A DNA stretch of 64,000 bases from Piper betle (Eukaryota; Streptophyta; Magnoliopsida; Piperales; Piperaceae), in the NCBI GenBank assembly GCA_033002965.1, contig JAURVB010003266.1, positions 1 to 64,000 of the forward strand. The letters run 5' to 3'. Below the pieces are notes generated by a model, which ran no database searches, was not told where the DNA came from, and saw only the letters and a program-made list of their open reading frames with translations. The position numbers were made by a program, and so were the translations under genes. Below, in pieces: positions 34,720 through 46,339 of this stretch (the first letter of the stretch is position 1; each line of letters opens with the position of its first letter).

Positions 34720-35850
34720 AGATTAAGATCGTGTGTCGTAGTTGCGAGTGCCTCACATTTAGAATTCTAACTATGTATAATTACTTGAAATGTTATGTAT
34801 TTCTATATGGCAGCCTTGGTTGGCCTAAGCCCACATTCAACCATCATGCGCCGAGCGTAACCGGAGTCAAAGAATTGATTCAGTCCGACACGATGCCTCA
34901 CCCTAAAAATTTTTGAAAGATTAAATACCTGCCCCCATGCCGAAATGAGTGACAGGGCAAAATGACAAAAGACAACGCATTATGCACTTGTGATACTGAG
35001 AGAATGAGAAAATAACAAATATATGAACTATAGGCTATGGGTCACGTAACGTGTGCACATAAATGAGATTGTAGCTAGATGGGGTGGCCACCCCTCAATG
35101 CATAATAAGAGCTTGACATTGGATCATAATCATTAAAAAACTCAATTAATGATGTTATAAAATATATTAGTTTACACTTTTAAAGAGATTACATATGCCC
35201 ATTAGTTTGCACTTTGGGCCGGGTTACAGATGATATCAGAGCAATTTAATTATGTATTAGATGGTGGGTTAGACTAGGGACATTGGCTAGGCTGCCAGTC
35301 TCGGGCCAGAGAAGAATGCGGGCCAGAGAAGAATGCGGGCCAGAGAAGAATGTGGGTTGGGCTAGCGACAAGCTAATTTTAAGAATTTCGTGAACAAAAT
35401 TTTATAAGATAAGTGGATTGTGAGATCTCTCAACTTAATCTTACATATAATACCTAATGACGTAAGATTATATTTATTATTTAGAATGAACTATAGATTT
35501 TTAACTTCGGTTAACAACTTTGGAAGAAATGACATAGCCCTTTAATTTGCACTTTAGGCTGGAACACATGAAACAATGGGTATAGTCAGGACAGCTAGAA
35601 GACTATGTTATTAAAGAATTGGTTTTTTTATTTGTTACTATATTTCTAAGTTGTTTGCATGGGATTTTGGTTCGTTTTATGGTGTCTTAGTTGATTTCGA
35701 GTATTGGTGCTCTTATATTTTATTTCATGACATGACTTAGAACTTAAATTTTAACTAATTCGTTACGTCATAGATTTATTTATGATATTGATAAATTAAT
35801 AAAAAATTTATTTTACGAGATATTTATTTTATATTATAACATTTGGCGAG
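34720..35850 (+). repeat. Host-LTR family, diverged copy 1
   Basis: Matches the LTRs at 57739-59871 and 60361-61578 from ATTAAGATCGTGTGTCGTAGTTGCG through GATTAAATACCTGCCCCCATG to GGGATTTTGGTTCG. Heavily diverged and interrupted by the TRIM at 35174-35568. The first part of the LTR is not recognisable upstream of 34720. Confidence 0.75.
35174..35568 (+). mobile_element. Degraded TRIM element inside host-LTR copy 1
   Basis: Reverse-orientation relative of the TRIM at 58362-59271. It has a truncated 5' LTR (about 35174-35231, ending GCACTTTGGGCCGGGTTACA), a decayed PBS (GATATCAGAGC), an internal region with CGGGCCAGAGAAGAATG three times in tandem (about 35305-35352), and a 3' LTR from TGTGAGATCTCTCAACTT (35419) to about 35568. 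No target duplication is visible because the left end is lost. Confidence 0.7.
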
Positions 35851-35869
35851 TTAAAGTTTGACGTCGAAT

Positions 35870-36490
35870 CAAGTACTTTACATTAAATAAAGAATCTTAT
35901 TTAATTTTTATATAGCCATTTATATAAAACATAAAAAATTAATAAATATAATTACATTATAATAATAGATTTACATGATAATCCAATCATTTTATATGAA
36001 TAATAATCTAGTTATTTGTTAATAATTTTATTTTCAACTTTTTAAACTTATATGATTAATTTTATTTCAAGTTAATAAGAAAAGATGTATATATATAATT
36101 GAGCTAGCTCATTTTTTACAGTGAGTTTGACTTGACTGAACCTTTTTGAACATGACTCAAACTCAAAATATACTAATTGAGCTTGACCGTGGTTAAATTC
36201 GACTCGGCTCACCCGATTAACACCCCTAACTAATTATTTTTATTTGGCATTAACTTGAAATTGCAACGTTGCTACATGTCACATCAAAGAAGGGATTGGA
36301 ACTACAAAACACCTATTAAAATAATTTGACCTCGATTAATGTCCTTTTCTTACAAGATACTAGTTCCACAAATTTATATATTAACTATATAAGTAGTAAT
36401 TAGATAATCCCTAGCTTTCTTACTCGACACAACACTTTATAGTAAAGTAGGAGTTTTAAAAATTGAGTTCGCGTCTGAAAAAAGAAATAA
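35870..36490. other. AT-rich, no gene seen
   Basis: Very AT-rich. No open frame or repeat that I can support. Confidence 0.4.
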
Positions 36491-36495
36491 ATCTC

Positions 36496-37063
36496 ACATG
36501 AAGAAATATTTTGTGACGAGATAGTTTGTAGCATACTTCAAATTTCAATGACAACATTTTCCTCAATTAAAGGTTTTTGTTTTTCAACCATTACTTGCAC
36601 ATATGCATGCAACATCGAGAGTGTAGCGAGAACCCTTTTTCTTTTTTCTGGACAGCAAGAAATCAATATTTTGGTCACTGAAAAACGAAGGCTCAATGCA
36701 TCCCTCAGAGCAATTTCACAGTAAAATCCTAAACGGTAGTACAATGAGTGTGTATTATATAGACTTTCCAAACCCCAGTTTTCTTCGTCACCCTAGTTTT
36801 TTTCATAAATTGGAAATTATGATGTTTAATGGTTATATAAAATAACATGAGCCTTTTCACTGACTCTTCGAAGTACAATGAGCATTTTCGAATCCTAAAA
36901 CGACTTAAATTGGCATCTGTAATAATTTGTCTACATATGAGAATCGTTCATCCTCTCAATTAACACCCCTCATTTAATATTCTTGCCCACTGTAATACAT
37001 GCTCTACATGAAATTCACACAATTATATTATACTATATTATATTATATCATATTATATTATAT

Positions 37064-37103
<40 letters not shown>

Positions 37104-37511
37104 TTTTTTAAAGGTCAAATAAAGCCGCATGTTGTTACAAAGCAATTATATCATTCATGTTCCAGCTAAAATCTTGGCAACTTTTTTTCTCCCTCGATGC
37201 ATTCAGAATCTTGATGCTGTTGTGCAGCTCCAAGTTGGCAGCAAGACAATATAACACTTGGTCACTGACCTTTTGTCTGCTTGATCAGCCTTCTTCTTAT
37301 ATATATAGGGTGTTCTCAATCAGATCTCCCACTTGTGCATTTAAAAATCTCTTCTCCCTCTTTCTATTACACAACTCCTTACTATTCAATATGTCCATGC
37401 CTGCCTCTACATCACCTCCATCTCCATTGGCATGCGATGGAGATGTGGGAATTCCCACTCAATTTGTCTGGCCGAAGGAGGAGAAGCAGGACCTTCGGAC
37501 GGAGAAGGTCA
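36496..37511 (+). repeat. GA20ox upstream region plus start of exon 1, duplicate 1
   Basis: About 1 kb nearly repeated at 38659-39640. It covers the 5' flank, a TTATA/TA microsatellite (37019-37098), a TATA box (TATATATATAGGG, about 37296) and the first 40 codons of the gene. Similarity stops at GGAGAAGGTC in both copies. It holds an RY-like TGCATGCAAC at about 36605. Confidence 0.85.
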
Positions 37512-37525
37512 ATTTGGTTGAATAA
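37391..37525 (+). pseudogene. GA20ox: Gibberellin 20-oxidase, copy B (first 40 codons only)
   Basis: MSMPASTSPPSPLACDGD followed by IPTQFVWP, the standard GA20ox N-terminus, then departure from homology after EKV and a stop at 37523. The TATA box lies 90 bp upstream. It is a promoter plus exon-1 stub of the gene at 39521. Confidence 0.85.
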
Positions 37526-37529
37526 CTTT

Positions 37530-38655
37530 TCTTAAAATTAACCCCTTTTTTTGTGCTTTTGCTGTGTTTTAATTTTTCTTACATTGTAGTTGATTCTGAC
37601 CGCATAATGTTATACTTAATTAAAATTTATTATTGTTATTATTTATTATTAAAAAACTATTAGAATATAATTTTACCTGTAAATTTTTTACGAAGGATGA
37701 TATCCACACCCTCAACATGCTAAAAAAAAATCATAACACCACATTTTGTTGCATGAGAAAAAAATTTAGAAACTTTAATAAATTTTATCATGATTTTATT
37801 ATTCCTTGAAATATAAATTTTGTAAAAAACTATAATATAAAATAAACATTTCACAAGCAACTAACAACCACACAGCAAAACATTTGTAACCTCGACAATA
37901 AACAAACAAGCCAACTAACAGCCACAAGCAAAACAATCAATGGCATGATAACCCAAATAACACCAGATTTTAATTTTATAAAATGAAGCAAAAATAGAGA
38001 AAGGGATTTGGGAGAAAGGCAAGTAGAGAGGGGAAACCTTCGATAGCAATGCTCCAACTATCCTTCGATGGCTATATCCTTCGATGGCTATGGTGGCGCT
38101 CCAAGAATGAAAGGCAGGTGGGACGGAAATCATAAAAAGGGTAGAGAGGGAGATGGTAGGTTGCCGGGAATGTGAAGAGGGAGTAGAGGTAGAGAAAAGC
38201 CCAGCAACAATAGTTTTACAGCTGCGGCGTTATGGCGACGGGGTGAGAGGTAGGAAGGAGGGAGGGAGGGAGCCGCGGCGGCGTTGGGGCGATTCGTCGA
38301 TAGGTGAGAGGGAGGGATAGATCCCGCCCCCGAGCTAGATGTACTTGATTTTAGAAAATATTAGGTACTTTTTTTTAATTATTTTAATATTATGGTATCT
38401 ATTATATTTTATATATTTTTTATTATTTTTAATTTATTTAAAATTAATTATTATTTTTTACTCGAATCGGAGATAAATTAACTTTTAATTACGAGAATGC
38501 CATCAATAATTTCTTTCCCCTCAATTCTCTCACCGGGCACCACCCCTCGCGTTCGGTCTGCCAATACTTTTTCAAAATCAAGTACATCTGGCTCAGGGGC
38601 AAGATCAATTGATCCCTCCCTCCCACCACTCGACGAATTGCCTCAACGTTGCTGC
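37530..38655. other. Spacer between promoter duplicates, with GC-rich patch
   Basis: AT-rich DNA with a GC-rich, purine-biased patch at about 38100-38330 which on the minus strand is CT-rich and resembles a 5' leader. Minus-strand open stretches here (about 70 codons) have no known domain. No gene is called. Confidence 0.4.
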
Positions 38656-38658
38656 TGC

Positions 38659-39520
38659 TCACATGAAGAAATATTTTGTGACGAGATAGTTTGTAGCATA
38701 CTTCAAATTTCAACCATTACTTGCACATATGCATGCAACATCGGGAGTGCAGCGAGTACCCTTCTTCTTTTTTCTGGACGGCAAGAAATCAATATTTTGG
38801 TCGCTCAAAAACAACGGCTCAATGCATCCCTCAGAGCCATTTCACAGTAAAATCCTAAAGGGTAGTACAATGAGTATGCATTATATAGACTTTCCAAACC
38901 CCACTTATCTTTGTCACCCTAGTTTTTTCATAAATTGGGAATTATGGTATTTTGTTATATAAAATAAAATGAGCCTTTTCACTCACTGTTCGATGTACAA
39001 TGAACATTTTCGAATCCTAAAACGTCTTAAATTGGCATCTGTAATTATTGGTCAACATATCAGAGTGGTTCATCCTCTCGTTAACACCCCTCATTTAATA
39101 TTCTTGCCCACTGTAATACATGCACTACATGAAATTCACACAATTATATTATACTATATTATATTATATCATATTATATTATATTATATTATATATATAT
39201 ATATATATATACACACACTTTTTTAAAGGTCAAATAAAGCACGCATGTTGTTACAAAGCAATTATATCATTCATGTTCCAGCTAAAATCTTGGCAACTTT
39301 TTTCTCCCTCGATGCATTCAGAATCTTGATGCTGTTGTGCAGCTCCAAGTTGGCAGCAAGACAATATAACACTTGGTCACTGACCTTTTGTCTGCTTGAT
39401 CAGCCTTCTTCTTTATATATATAGGGGGATCTTACCACCCCATTCCCAATCAGATCTCCCATTTGTGCATTGAAAAATCTCTTCTCCCTCTTTCTGTTAC
39501 ACTACTCCTTACTACAAAAT
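38659..39520 (+). promoter_or_regulatory. Putative promoter of GA20ox copy C (duplicate 2)
   Basis: Second copy of the 36496-37390 flank. TTATA/TA microsatellite at 39138-39212, TATA box TTTATATATATAGGGGG at about 39411-39426, then a CT-rich leader to the ATG at 39521. Proof of activity would need transcript ends. Confidence 0.55.
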
Positions 39521-40971
39521 ATGTCCATGTCTGCCTCTACATCACCTCCATCTCCATTGACATGCGATGGAGATGTGGGAATTCCCACTCAATTTGTCTG
39601 GTCGAAGGACGAGAAGCAGGTCCTTCGGACGGAGAAGGTCATCGTTTCCATCGTCGATCTTAGAGGCTTCCTCTCAGGCGACCCAGATGCGACGACAGAG
39701 GCAACAAGGATGTCGACAGTGCTTGAACAAAGCACGGCTTTTTTCAGATCATCCACCATGGCGTGCCCCTTGCACTGGTTGCCGCCGTCCACCGTGCCAC
39801 CGAAGCCTCCTCGTCGCCACTGCCGTGAAGGAGACGGTGCAGAGGAAGGTAGGGGAGAGCTGGCTACGCACACGGCTACAAGGGCCGGTTTTCCTCCAAG
39901 CTGCCATGGAAAGAGACCTTCTCCTTCAGATTTGCGTCGGCCACCCTAACCTCTCCCAACATGGTGCAGGATTACCTTGTGCACGTGCTTGGCCATGACG
40001 TCCAACAAACAGGGATAGTGTACCTTTTGAGTCTTCCAAATTATTATTTCAAATTTTCAACTTTGTTTTCTACATGCATGGGTTTTTGTGATTTCTACTT
40101 GCTAATATTATGAAATCCACAGACGGTGATCATGAGTGACAATGGAGCAAACCATATCCAGTATTAATTATGACAATTAATTCATTTATATAATTAAGAT
40201 GTAGCAACTGATTATCATTCATGATTTGTCATGTATGAACATGTTTGGCAGGGTTGTGTGCCAGGAGTACAGTGAGGAAATGAACAAGCTTGCATTGAAA
40301 ATTATGGAGCTGTTGGGGTTGAGCTTGGCGTTGGGAAGAAGCCAATTCGGGGACGTCTATGAGAGGAATGAATCGATAATGAGGCTCAACAAGTACCCAC
40401 CATGCCAAGAACCGGATCAAACTCTTGGTACAGGGCCACACAGCGATCCTACATCTCTTACCATCTTGAACCCACAATTGGTGGAGGGTTTGCTGGTGTT
40501 TGTAGATGGACAGTGGCGCTCCTACACCGGATGCATTTGTCGTTAACATTGGGGGCAAATTTTTTCCTGCCACATTTTCCTTCGAAGCATGCCTGCCTGC
40601 ATGAACATCATAGTCATCAAACAATTTCGTTAGGAAAAACGAAGTGGAGATAAAATATGATATTCATTTGATGAAATTGTGTGTTCATGACCATTGAACG
40701 TGCAGGCATTAACCAACGGTCGATACCGTAGCTGCCTTCACCGCGCTGTAGTTAACTCTCGAGCTCCAAGGTTCACTCTAACGTTCTTCATGAACCCTGA
40801 AATGGAGAAGTTGTGAGGGCACCAGAGGAACTAGTAGATGAAGATCACCCCAGAATATTTCCGGACTTCACCTGGTCTGCTCTACTCGACTTCACTCAGA
40901 AGCATTACTGGGCGGACATGAACACGCTAGATGCGTTCTCCGAGTGGCTATCTTCCTCTTCATCTGCTTGA
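39521..40971 (+). pseudogene. GA20ox: Gibberellin 20-oxidase, copy C (all exons, frameshifted)
   Basis: The only copy with promoter, start codon and all three exons. Exon 1 39521-40012: MSMSASTSPPSP, DLRGFLSGDPDATTEAT, then several small deletions (for example around 39710-39740 and 39810) that shift the frame before the LPWKET signature, which survives at the DNA level. Exon 2 40252-about 40553: EYSEEMNKLALKIMELLGLSL, NKYPPCQEPDQTLGTGPHSD (iron ligands H and D), with a deletion after DGQWR. Exon 3 40706-40971: NGRYRSCLHRAVV (second iron His), a one-base loss after MEK, and a stop at 40971. Introns keep GT-AG. It faces copy D tail to tail. Confidence 0.88.
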
Positions 40972-41367
40972 CCAGTTATGTAATATTATGAAAGTTAGCG
41001 TTACATTTGTGACTTTTAGTTATTGGCATAGCTGAATAGGTAAATACTGAAGAAGGTAGTCCAATGCTGGCTAGTGACATAATATGTGGGATATACATAC
41101 TTTCTGTTTTTCGTCGTCTCTAATTGATTATGAAGTTGAATATGAGACAAATAACAGTGGCTGAGTACACTTTACGATCTCGTGTATGGGTGGTTTGTAA
41201 TTTGCGAAGGAGTTGCCCCCTTAGTGTTCTAAAAAAACATATTGACGAGTAGTGAAGGGAGAAAGAAAATCAACTATTTTGAAAATATATGATCCTGGGA
41301 CAACGGCCCTATTCCCTCCTCGTATCCTTGAACATCTCTGGGTGTGTAAGGTCATATGTTTACCAAA
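40972..41367 (+). repeat. Duplicated 3' flank of GA20ox copy C
   Basis: Counterpart of 27481-27866, in the same orientation. Similarity ends at ACCAAAG near 41367, where the inverted-repeat region begins. Confidence 0.85.
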
Positions 41368-41384
41368 GCTTTATATTTTATTAG

Positions 41385-41905
41385 TGACATCATAAATGTA
41401 ATTGATTGTAAAAACCGAACTATAATTTAATAACAATCATATTTTACAGTGATTATTTATAATTATGATTCGATTAATAATTAATAACCCACGAGCACAT
41501 ACGCATATTAACTTACTAAGATATAAAATGTCATCCTTACTATTTTAATTCATTATAACAAGTTAATGAATAGAATAAAATGTCATTCATTAATTAATTA
41601 AATATAGCCATTAACTAACACATATAGATCATGACTAACTTCAATATTTATTAACATTATCTAATAGAATTAATGTACATATCTCAAATTAAAACACAAT
41701 ATAATTATTTAATATTATATATATAATTATTTATTAATAATTATCCCACATGATCATGTGTTTATTATCCAAAATCTAGCCGCACATCGAGCCAATTCGT
41801 GTTCGAACATGCTGTTAGTACTCATAATTTTAGTTATGGACAAGGTGTTCCATATAATATATTGGTTTGGAATGCAATTTATCTAACAATTTCATAGATG
41901 TTAAA
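41385..41905 (-). repeat. Long inverted repeat arm, right
   Basis: Reverse-orientation counterpart of 33715-34335. It abuts exon 2 of GA20ox copy D directly after the splice donor (GTAAGTTTTAA), replacing intron 2 and exon 3. Confidence 0.8.
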
Positions 41906-41911
41906 ACTTAC

Positions 41912-42917
41912 CATGATGGTGTCCCCAATGTTAATGACAAATGCATCTGGTCTAGGAGCGATGTTCTGCCACTGTCCATCTAAAAACACCTGCAAACCCT
42001 CCACCAATTGCTGGTGCAAGATGGTTAGAGATGTAGGATCATTGTGTGGCCTGTACCAAGAGTTTGATCTGGTTCTTGGCGAGGTGGGTACTTTTTGAGC
42101 CTCATTATTTATTCATTCCTCTCATAGAAATCCCTGAATTGGCTTCTTCCCAACCCCAAGCTCAACCCCAGCAGCTCCATGATTTTCAATGCAAGCTTGT
42201 TCATTTCAGTACACCTGGCACACAACCCTGCCAAACATGTTCATACATGACAATCGTGAATGATAATCAGTAGCTACATCTTAATTATATAAAAGAATTA
42301 ATTGTCATAATTAATACTGGATATGGTTTGCTCCATTGTCACTCATGGTCACCGTCTGTGGATTTCATAATATGATGAAGTAGAAATCACAAAAACCCAT
42401 GCATGTAGAAAACAAAGTAGAAAATTTGAAATAATAATTTGCAATACTCAAAAGGTACACTAACCCTGTTTGTTGGAAGTCTTGGCCAAGCACGTCGACA
42501 AAGTAATCCTGCACCATGTTGGCAGAGGTTAGGATGGCCGACACAAATCTAAAGGAGAAGGTCTCTTTCCATGGCAGCTTGGAGGAAAAACGGCCCTTGT
42601 AGCCGTGTGAGTAGCCCCAGCTCTCCCCTACCTTCCTCTGCACCGTCTCCTTCACGGCCGTGGGCGACGAGAAGAAGGCGTCGGTGGCACGGTGGACGGC
42701 AGCAACCAGTGCAAGGGGCACGCCATGGTTGATGATTTGAAAAAAACCGTGCTTCATGCAAGCACTATCGATGGCCTCCGTTGCCTCCGTCGTCGCATCT
42801 GGGTCGCCTGAGAGGAAGCCTCTAAGGCCGACGACAAGGACAATGACCTCCATCCGAAGGTCCTGCTTCTCCTCCTTTGGCCAGAAAAATTGAGTGGGAA
42901 TTCCCACATCTCCATCT
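41912..42917 (-). pseudogene. GA20ox: Gibberellin 20-oxidase, copy D (exons 1-2, inverted)
   Basis: Minus strand. Exon 1 (42917-42465) is open and the best preserved in the cluster: GIPTQFFWPKEEKQ, DLRGFLSGDP-type motif, CMKHGFFQIINHGV, KLPWKETFSFRF, ending QQTG at a GT donor. Its first codons and ATG are missing; the sequence joins another repeat at about 42920. Intron 1 is retained and very like that of copy C. Exon 2 (42228-41912) has a few indels and an early in-frame stop, and ends at a GT donor. Exon 3 is absent. With copy C it forms an inverted repeat of about 1 kb. Confidence 0.88.
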
Positions 42918-42920
42918 CCA

Positions 42921-44360
42921 TTTCACATTTCAAGACATCCCCATATCATAAGCATCATCTAAATCATGCAGTTTAAAATTTTACACAGCACTAATAATAT
43001 GAACAAAATGCAAAATAGTACGCGAATGGGGCATGGATGAGACGAAGAAGAGGAATGAGAGGAAGGCATACCTGGAGGCCACGAAAATGGGAGGGAGAAG
43101 GTGAGGGCTTCCGGCGGCGTCGCCGGCGATCAGTTGCCTCCGAGGGCAGGAAGAGGGAAGGAAGAAAGAGGGGATCAAGGGCTGCCGTCGCCGGTGGCAG
43201 GTGCTTGCCGGCGTGGTGGGGGAGGCGCCGCCGGTGGGGAGAAATGGGCAAGTAGGAGAAGGAGGGGACTGGGGGCATTTTAGGTATTTAAGAGTATAGT
43301 GGGGGGGGGTATATAGGGAATTTTGGGTAGTGTTAGGGCTCGTTAAGGTATTTAGTGATTAGGGTTGATTGTATACAAGTGATTAAATGTCTCCAATTTT
43401 TTTTAAAAAATTTAGCTTACTATATATAGATTATATACCACTAGATTATTAATGTTAGTTGACTAGACTTTATATTTACTTGATCCTTCCTACCCTTGTC
43501 AGTAGTGGTTCTATTTTTAAATAACCGATCGTTGATCGCGATGTTAGCGACCATTGGCAGACCCTCCCATGACCAAATTTGGCCTTGGAATGACTTAATG
43601 ACCCTAGCCATTAGCCATTGCTAGGCATTTGGGCAGTGACTAAATATTTATTTTTCTTTAAAAATAATGGTTGGCAACGACAACACAAGGGACAACCAAA
43701 TCCCACCACCGGCAGCATGATCAACCTATCCCAAATTAGATCTAGCTTAAGCTCTCTAATGCCAATATAATTTACTTTAATTCAATTACCAAATAAGAAG
43801 CCTTCAAGAAGTGACAATAACTTCAATATTGTATTTAGGTGAAGATATTGACCAATTTTTGAAAACATGCACAAAAAATTTTATTTAGGGAACAGGCAAA
43901 AAGGATGAAGAAAATGACCTTTATGTACCAAAAAGAAATTTGCCTGAGTAGTTTATGTAGCAAATTGCAAGTACATAAAAAATCATCCAAAAGTATTAAC
44001 AAATTTAGATTCCAACAATAGTAAAAACAACCTAAATACTTCACTAAACAACCTAAGCAGTTCATGTAGCAGGGGTTGGAGCTTTTATAATTCCACAAAG
44101 AGCAATTACAAGGTGCTGTTCTTGAAAGAAATTATTTAGATCACCACCGGTGATAGAACTGTAACACCTTTCTTGCACTGAATCGAAAGAACTAGCAGAA
44201 TTCAATGTGCACCTTTTGTCAGGCCCTGGGAAGAGAGAAGTTTCTTGGTAACACCATGAACAACCTCAAAAGTGCTTCACTGTAGTTTCTTAACTCTAAT
44301 GGCCATTCTCTCTAACCCTTTAAACCAAGGAAGATCCTTACCATTTCAATTTCATACATA
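42921..44360 (-). repeat. Duplicated block L, copy 1 (leader-like exon and F-box tail)
   Basis: Repeated in the same orientation at 55346-56670. On the minus strand: an F-box/FBD-type C-terminal relic (44205-44345), AT-rich spacer, a CT-rich GC-rich stretch at 43270-43076 like a 5' leader ending in a GGTATGCC donor, then about 150 bp to the edge CATTTCACATTTCAAGACAT (plus strand), where it abuts GA20ox copy D. Indels distinguish the copies. Confidence 0.8.
44205..44345 (-). pseudogene. F-box/FBD protein C-terminal relic
   Basis: The minus strand reads EMVRIFLGLK, then after one shift RMAIRVKKL, then FEVVHGVTKKLL. This matches the usual end of plant F-box/LRR-FBD proteins (EMVRIFL..KGLERM.IRVKK...LL.LPRAS). 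Contains a stop and a shift. Probably the C-terminus of the broken gene whose N-terminal part is at 45480-46330, or an independent copy. Confidence 0.55.
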
Positions 44361-45479
44361 TATAATTTTAAATAGTTCTTTGTAAAAATCTTCTCATTGC
44401 ACGTGTAACGTGATGCATTAAGAAATCCATCTATCTCTATATTTTTCAGTGACTTTCTGTACGGTGTTGGGCTTTCCAAGCACTTCAATGTGCAAAGGAA
44501 ACTTCCATGTGCATGAAAAACATGTAGAATGCATGAAGCTTTCTTACTTATAATTTACAAAGAGTTGGTTTTAATGTGAATACGAGATGTAAAATATTTT
44601 CACAAAAAATTTCCCCCTTTTCTTGTGTATTTTTTAAAGAAATTTTGTGATGATGAAAATTTCTAAGGCGACTACTTGGGGAAGTTATATTTTGTAGTAA
44701 AATACATTGAAAATGGATTAACAATTTAGTGGAAGATCAATGCCTTTGTCATAAATTACCACATATAGATTTCATAGATTTTTCATTTTTTTTCATGCTA
44801 ACCAAACAGAGACAAAGGGAACATGAGATAAATTAACCAACCAACAATCTCTATACTACTTATATTTTTCTCTGAGGTTGATTTGGATGAACATGGAATC
44901 AATAATGTCTAATTTCATATTTTCAAGATTGGGAAAAGCCATAATGAGTAGTCCAACTGCTTGTATCTGAGTTGATGCTAGGTCTGATGTTAAATGCAGG
45001 TATGTCGTCTTCATTGAGTTCAGTGGAGAATGTTTCCATTGGCAGAAAATGACCTGTGCAAATCAAAGTATAGACAGAAAAGTATAAAATAAGGAAAGAA
45101 CATTTTTGCACACCATGAGATAGCAATCATCTCTGTAATTACAATCAACATATGATTATGAGCAGTAAGGGTAATTTGAAGTAAAATACTTTTTTGCAGG
45201 AACATTTATGTTAACGATTCAATATGTAAAGTATGGTATACTTGATATGAATATGCTTTCTACTGTATTATTTTCCTTCCCAGCTAATCAACTTGCATAC
45301 CAATATTTTAACCATCCATTACTCTCAAGGCATACAATACCAATTATATGATATGACAAAATTTTTTAACTTGCACTACTAACTTCTTACTAAAAGCTAA
45401 ACATTGAGCAAAGAAGGTAGATCAACAGCATACTAAAATGCAGAACCAGTTCATTTGAAGTTTGACAGGTTGAAGGCCG

Positions 45480-46330
45480 TTAATATGAACATAAAACCTC
45501 TGCCAAGTGGGGATTTCATACGGAAGATGAGATTTGTCATAGCAGCCAAGTTTTCAAATGAACAATCTCTGTAAGAGGCCCACAAAATTCCAATGATGAT
45601 ACACTTGGTGTATCAATCTCAATTTCGTCAGAGCTATCAAGGCCAAACACCACAAGTTTCTTAAGACTTGGATTTGCGACATCTATCATGAGCTTGTTCC
45701 CCTGGTCACAATGATCCAAAATCAACAAGTTAATAACTGGACAACCATAAGTCAGACGTTTGATGTCGTTGTCACTTAGATGAATATGGGAAAGGCTTAG
45801 CTTAGTGAGGGAGTCTAGACGTATATAACTTGGCAGTTTAAGCCCTTTGCATCTCAGCTCTAATTCTTTAACCGACGAACCACGAAAAACACAATCAGGC
45901 AATTTCTGACAATATGTCTTTTAACTGATCTCCTCAACAAAACGAGATACTGCAAAGTATGCCCAGGAATTAAACTAATTAATAGCAGCTTGATCGGCTA
46001 GAATCTGCCTTATCCTCACTGCCAACAATGGCCTTGAATGTTCGGCTATCAGAACCCTTATGGAAAACCAATATCCTCTCAATCAAGCTTCTATCGCCAA
46101 AGTTCATGAAATCCAAGTTGGTCATTTGACTCCAAAGATATCTCCATCTTCTTGACAAGATGCTAGTGCTAACAGCATTTTTACTGTCATCAATGATAAT
46201 AAGGGAGAAGTAGATCCTCAGGTAAGGCACTCAGACGGTCCATCCTACCCTCTACCGTGTAGCCTCTCCTATGTTTTTGAGCAAACCCAGAATGTTCCAC
46301 GACACCCTTATCCGTCTCTTTGACTTCGAT
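45480..46330 (-). pseudogene. F-box/LRR protein, broken
   Basis: Minus strand. F-box from about 46245: MDRLSALPEDLLL, then a shift, DSKNAVSTSILSRRWRYLW (typical F-box of the FBL/FBD family, which binds SKP1 in SCF ubiquitin ligases) and a short continuation to 45979. After a gap with a second shift, LRR-like sequence from 45902 to 45537 (VKELELRCKGLKLPSYI, LTKLSLSHIHLSDNDIK, CPVINLLILDHC, NPSLKKLVVFG, PSVSSLEFCG). The part linking F-box and LRRs is shortened compared with family members. Non-functional. Confidence 0.78.
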
Positions 46331-46339
46331 GTAGTTCAC

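Noticed and set aside
37019..37098. Long TTATA/TA tract as a matrix-attachment or origin element
   Set aside because: Simple-sequence composition is enough to explain it; nothing more specific can be shown.
39521..40971. Functional gibberellin 20-oxidase gene
   Set aside because: Several small deletions shift the frame in exons 1, 2 and 3, and no splice choice that I can see restores it.
43037..43283. Arginine- and glycine-rich plus-strand open frames, repeated at 55672-55875
   Set aside because: They arise from reading the complement of a CT-rich leader-like stretch; composition alone explains them.
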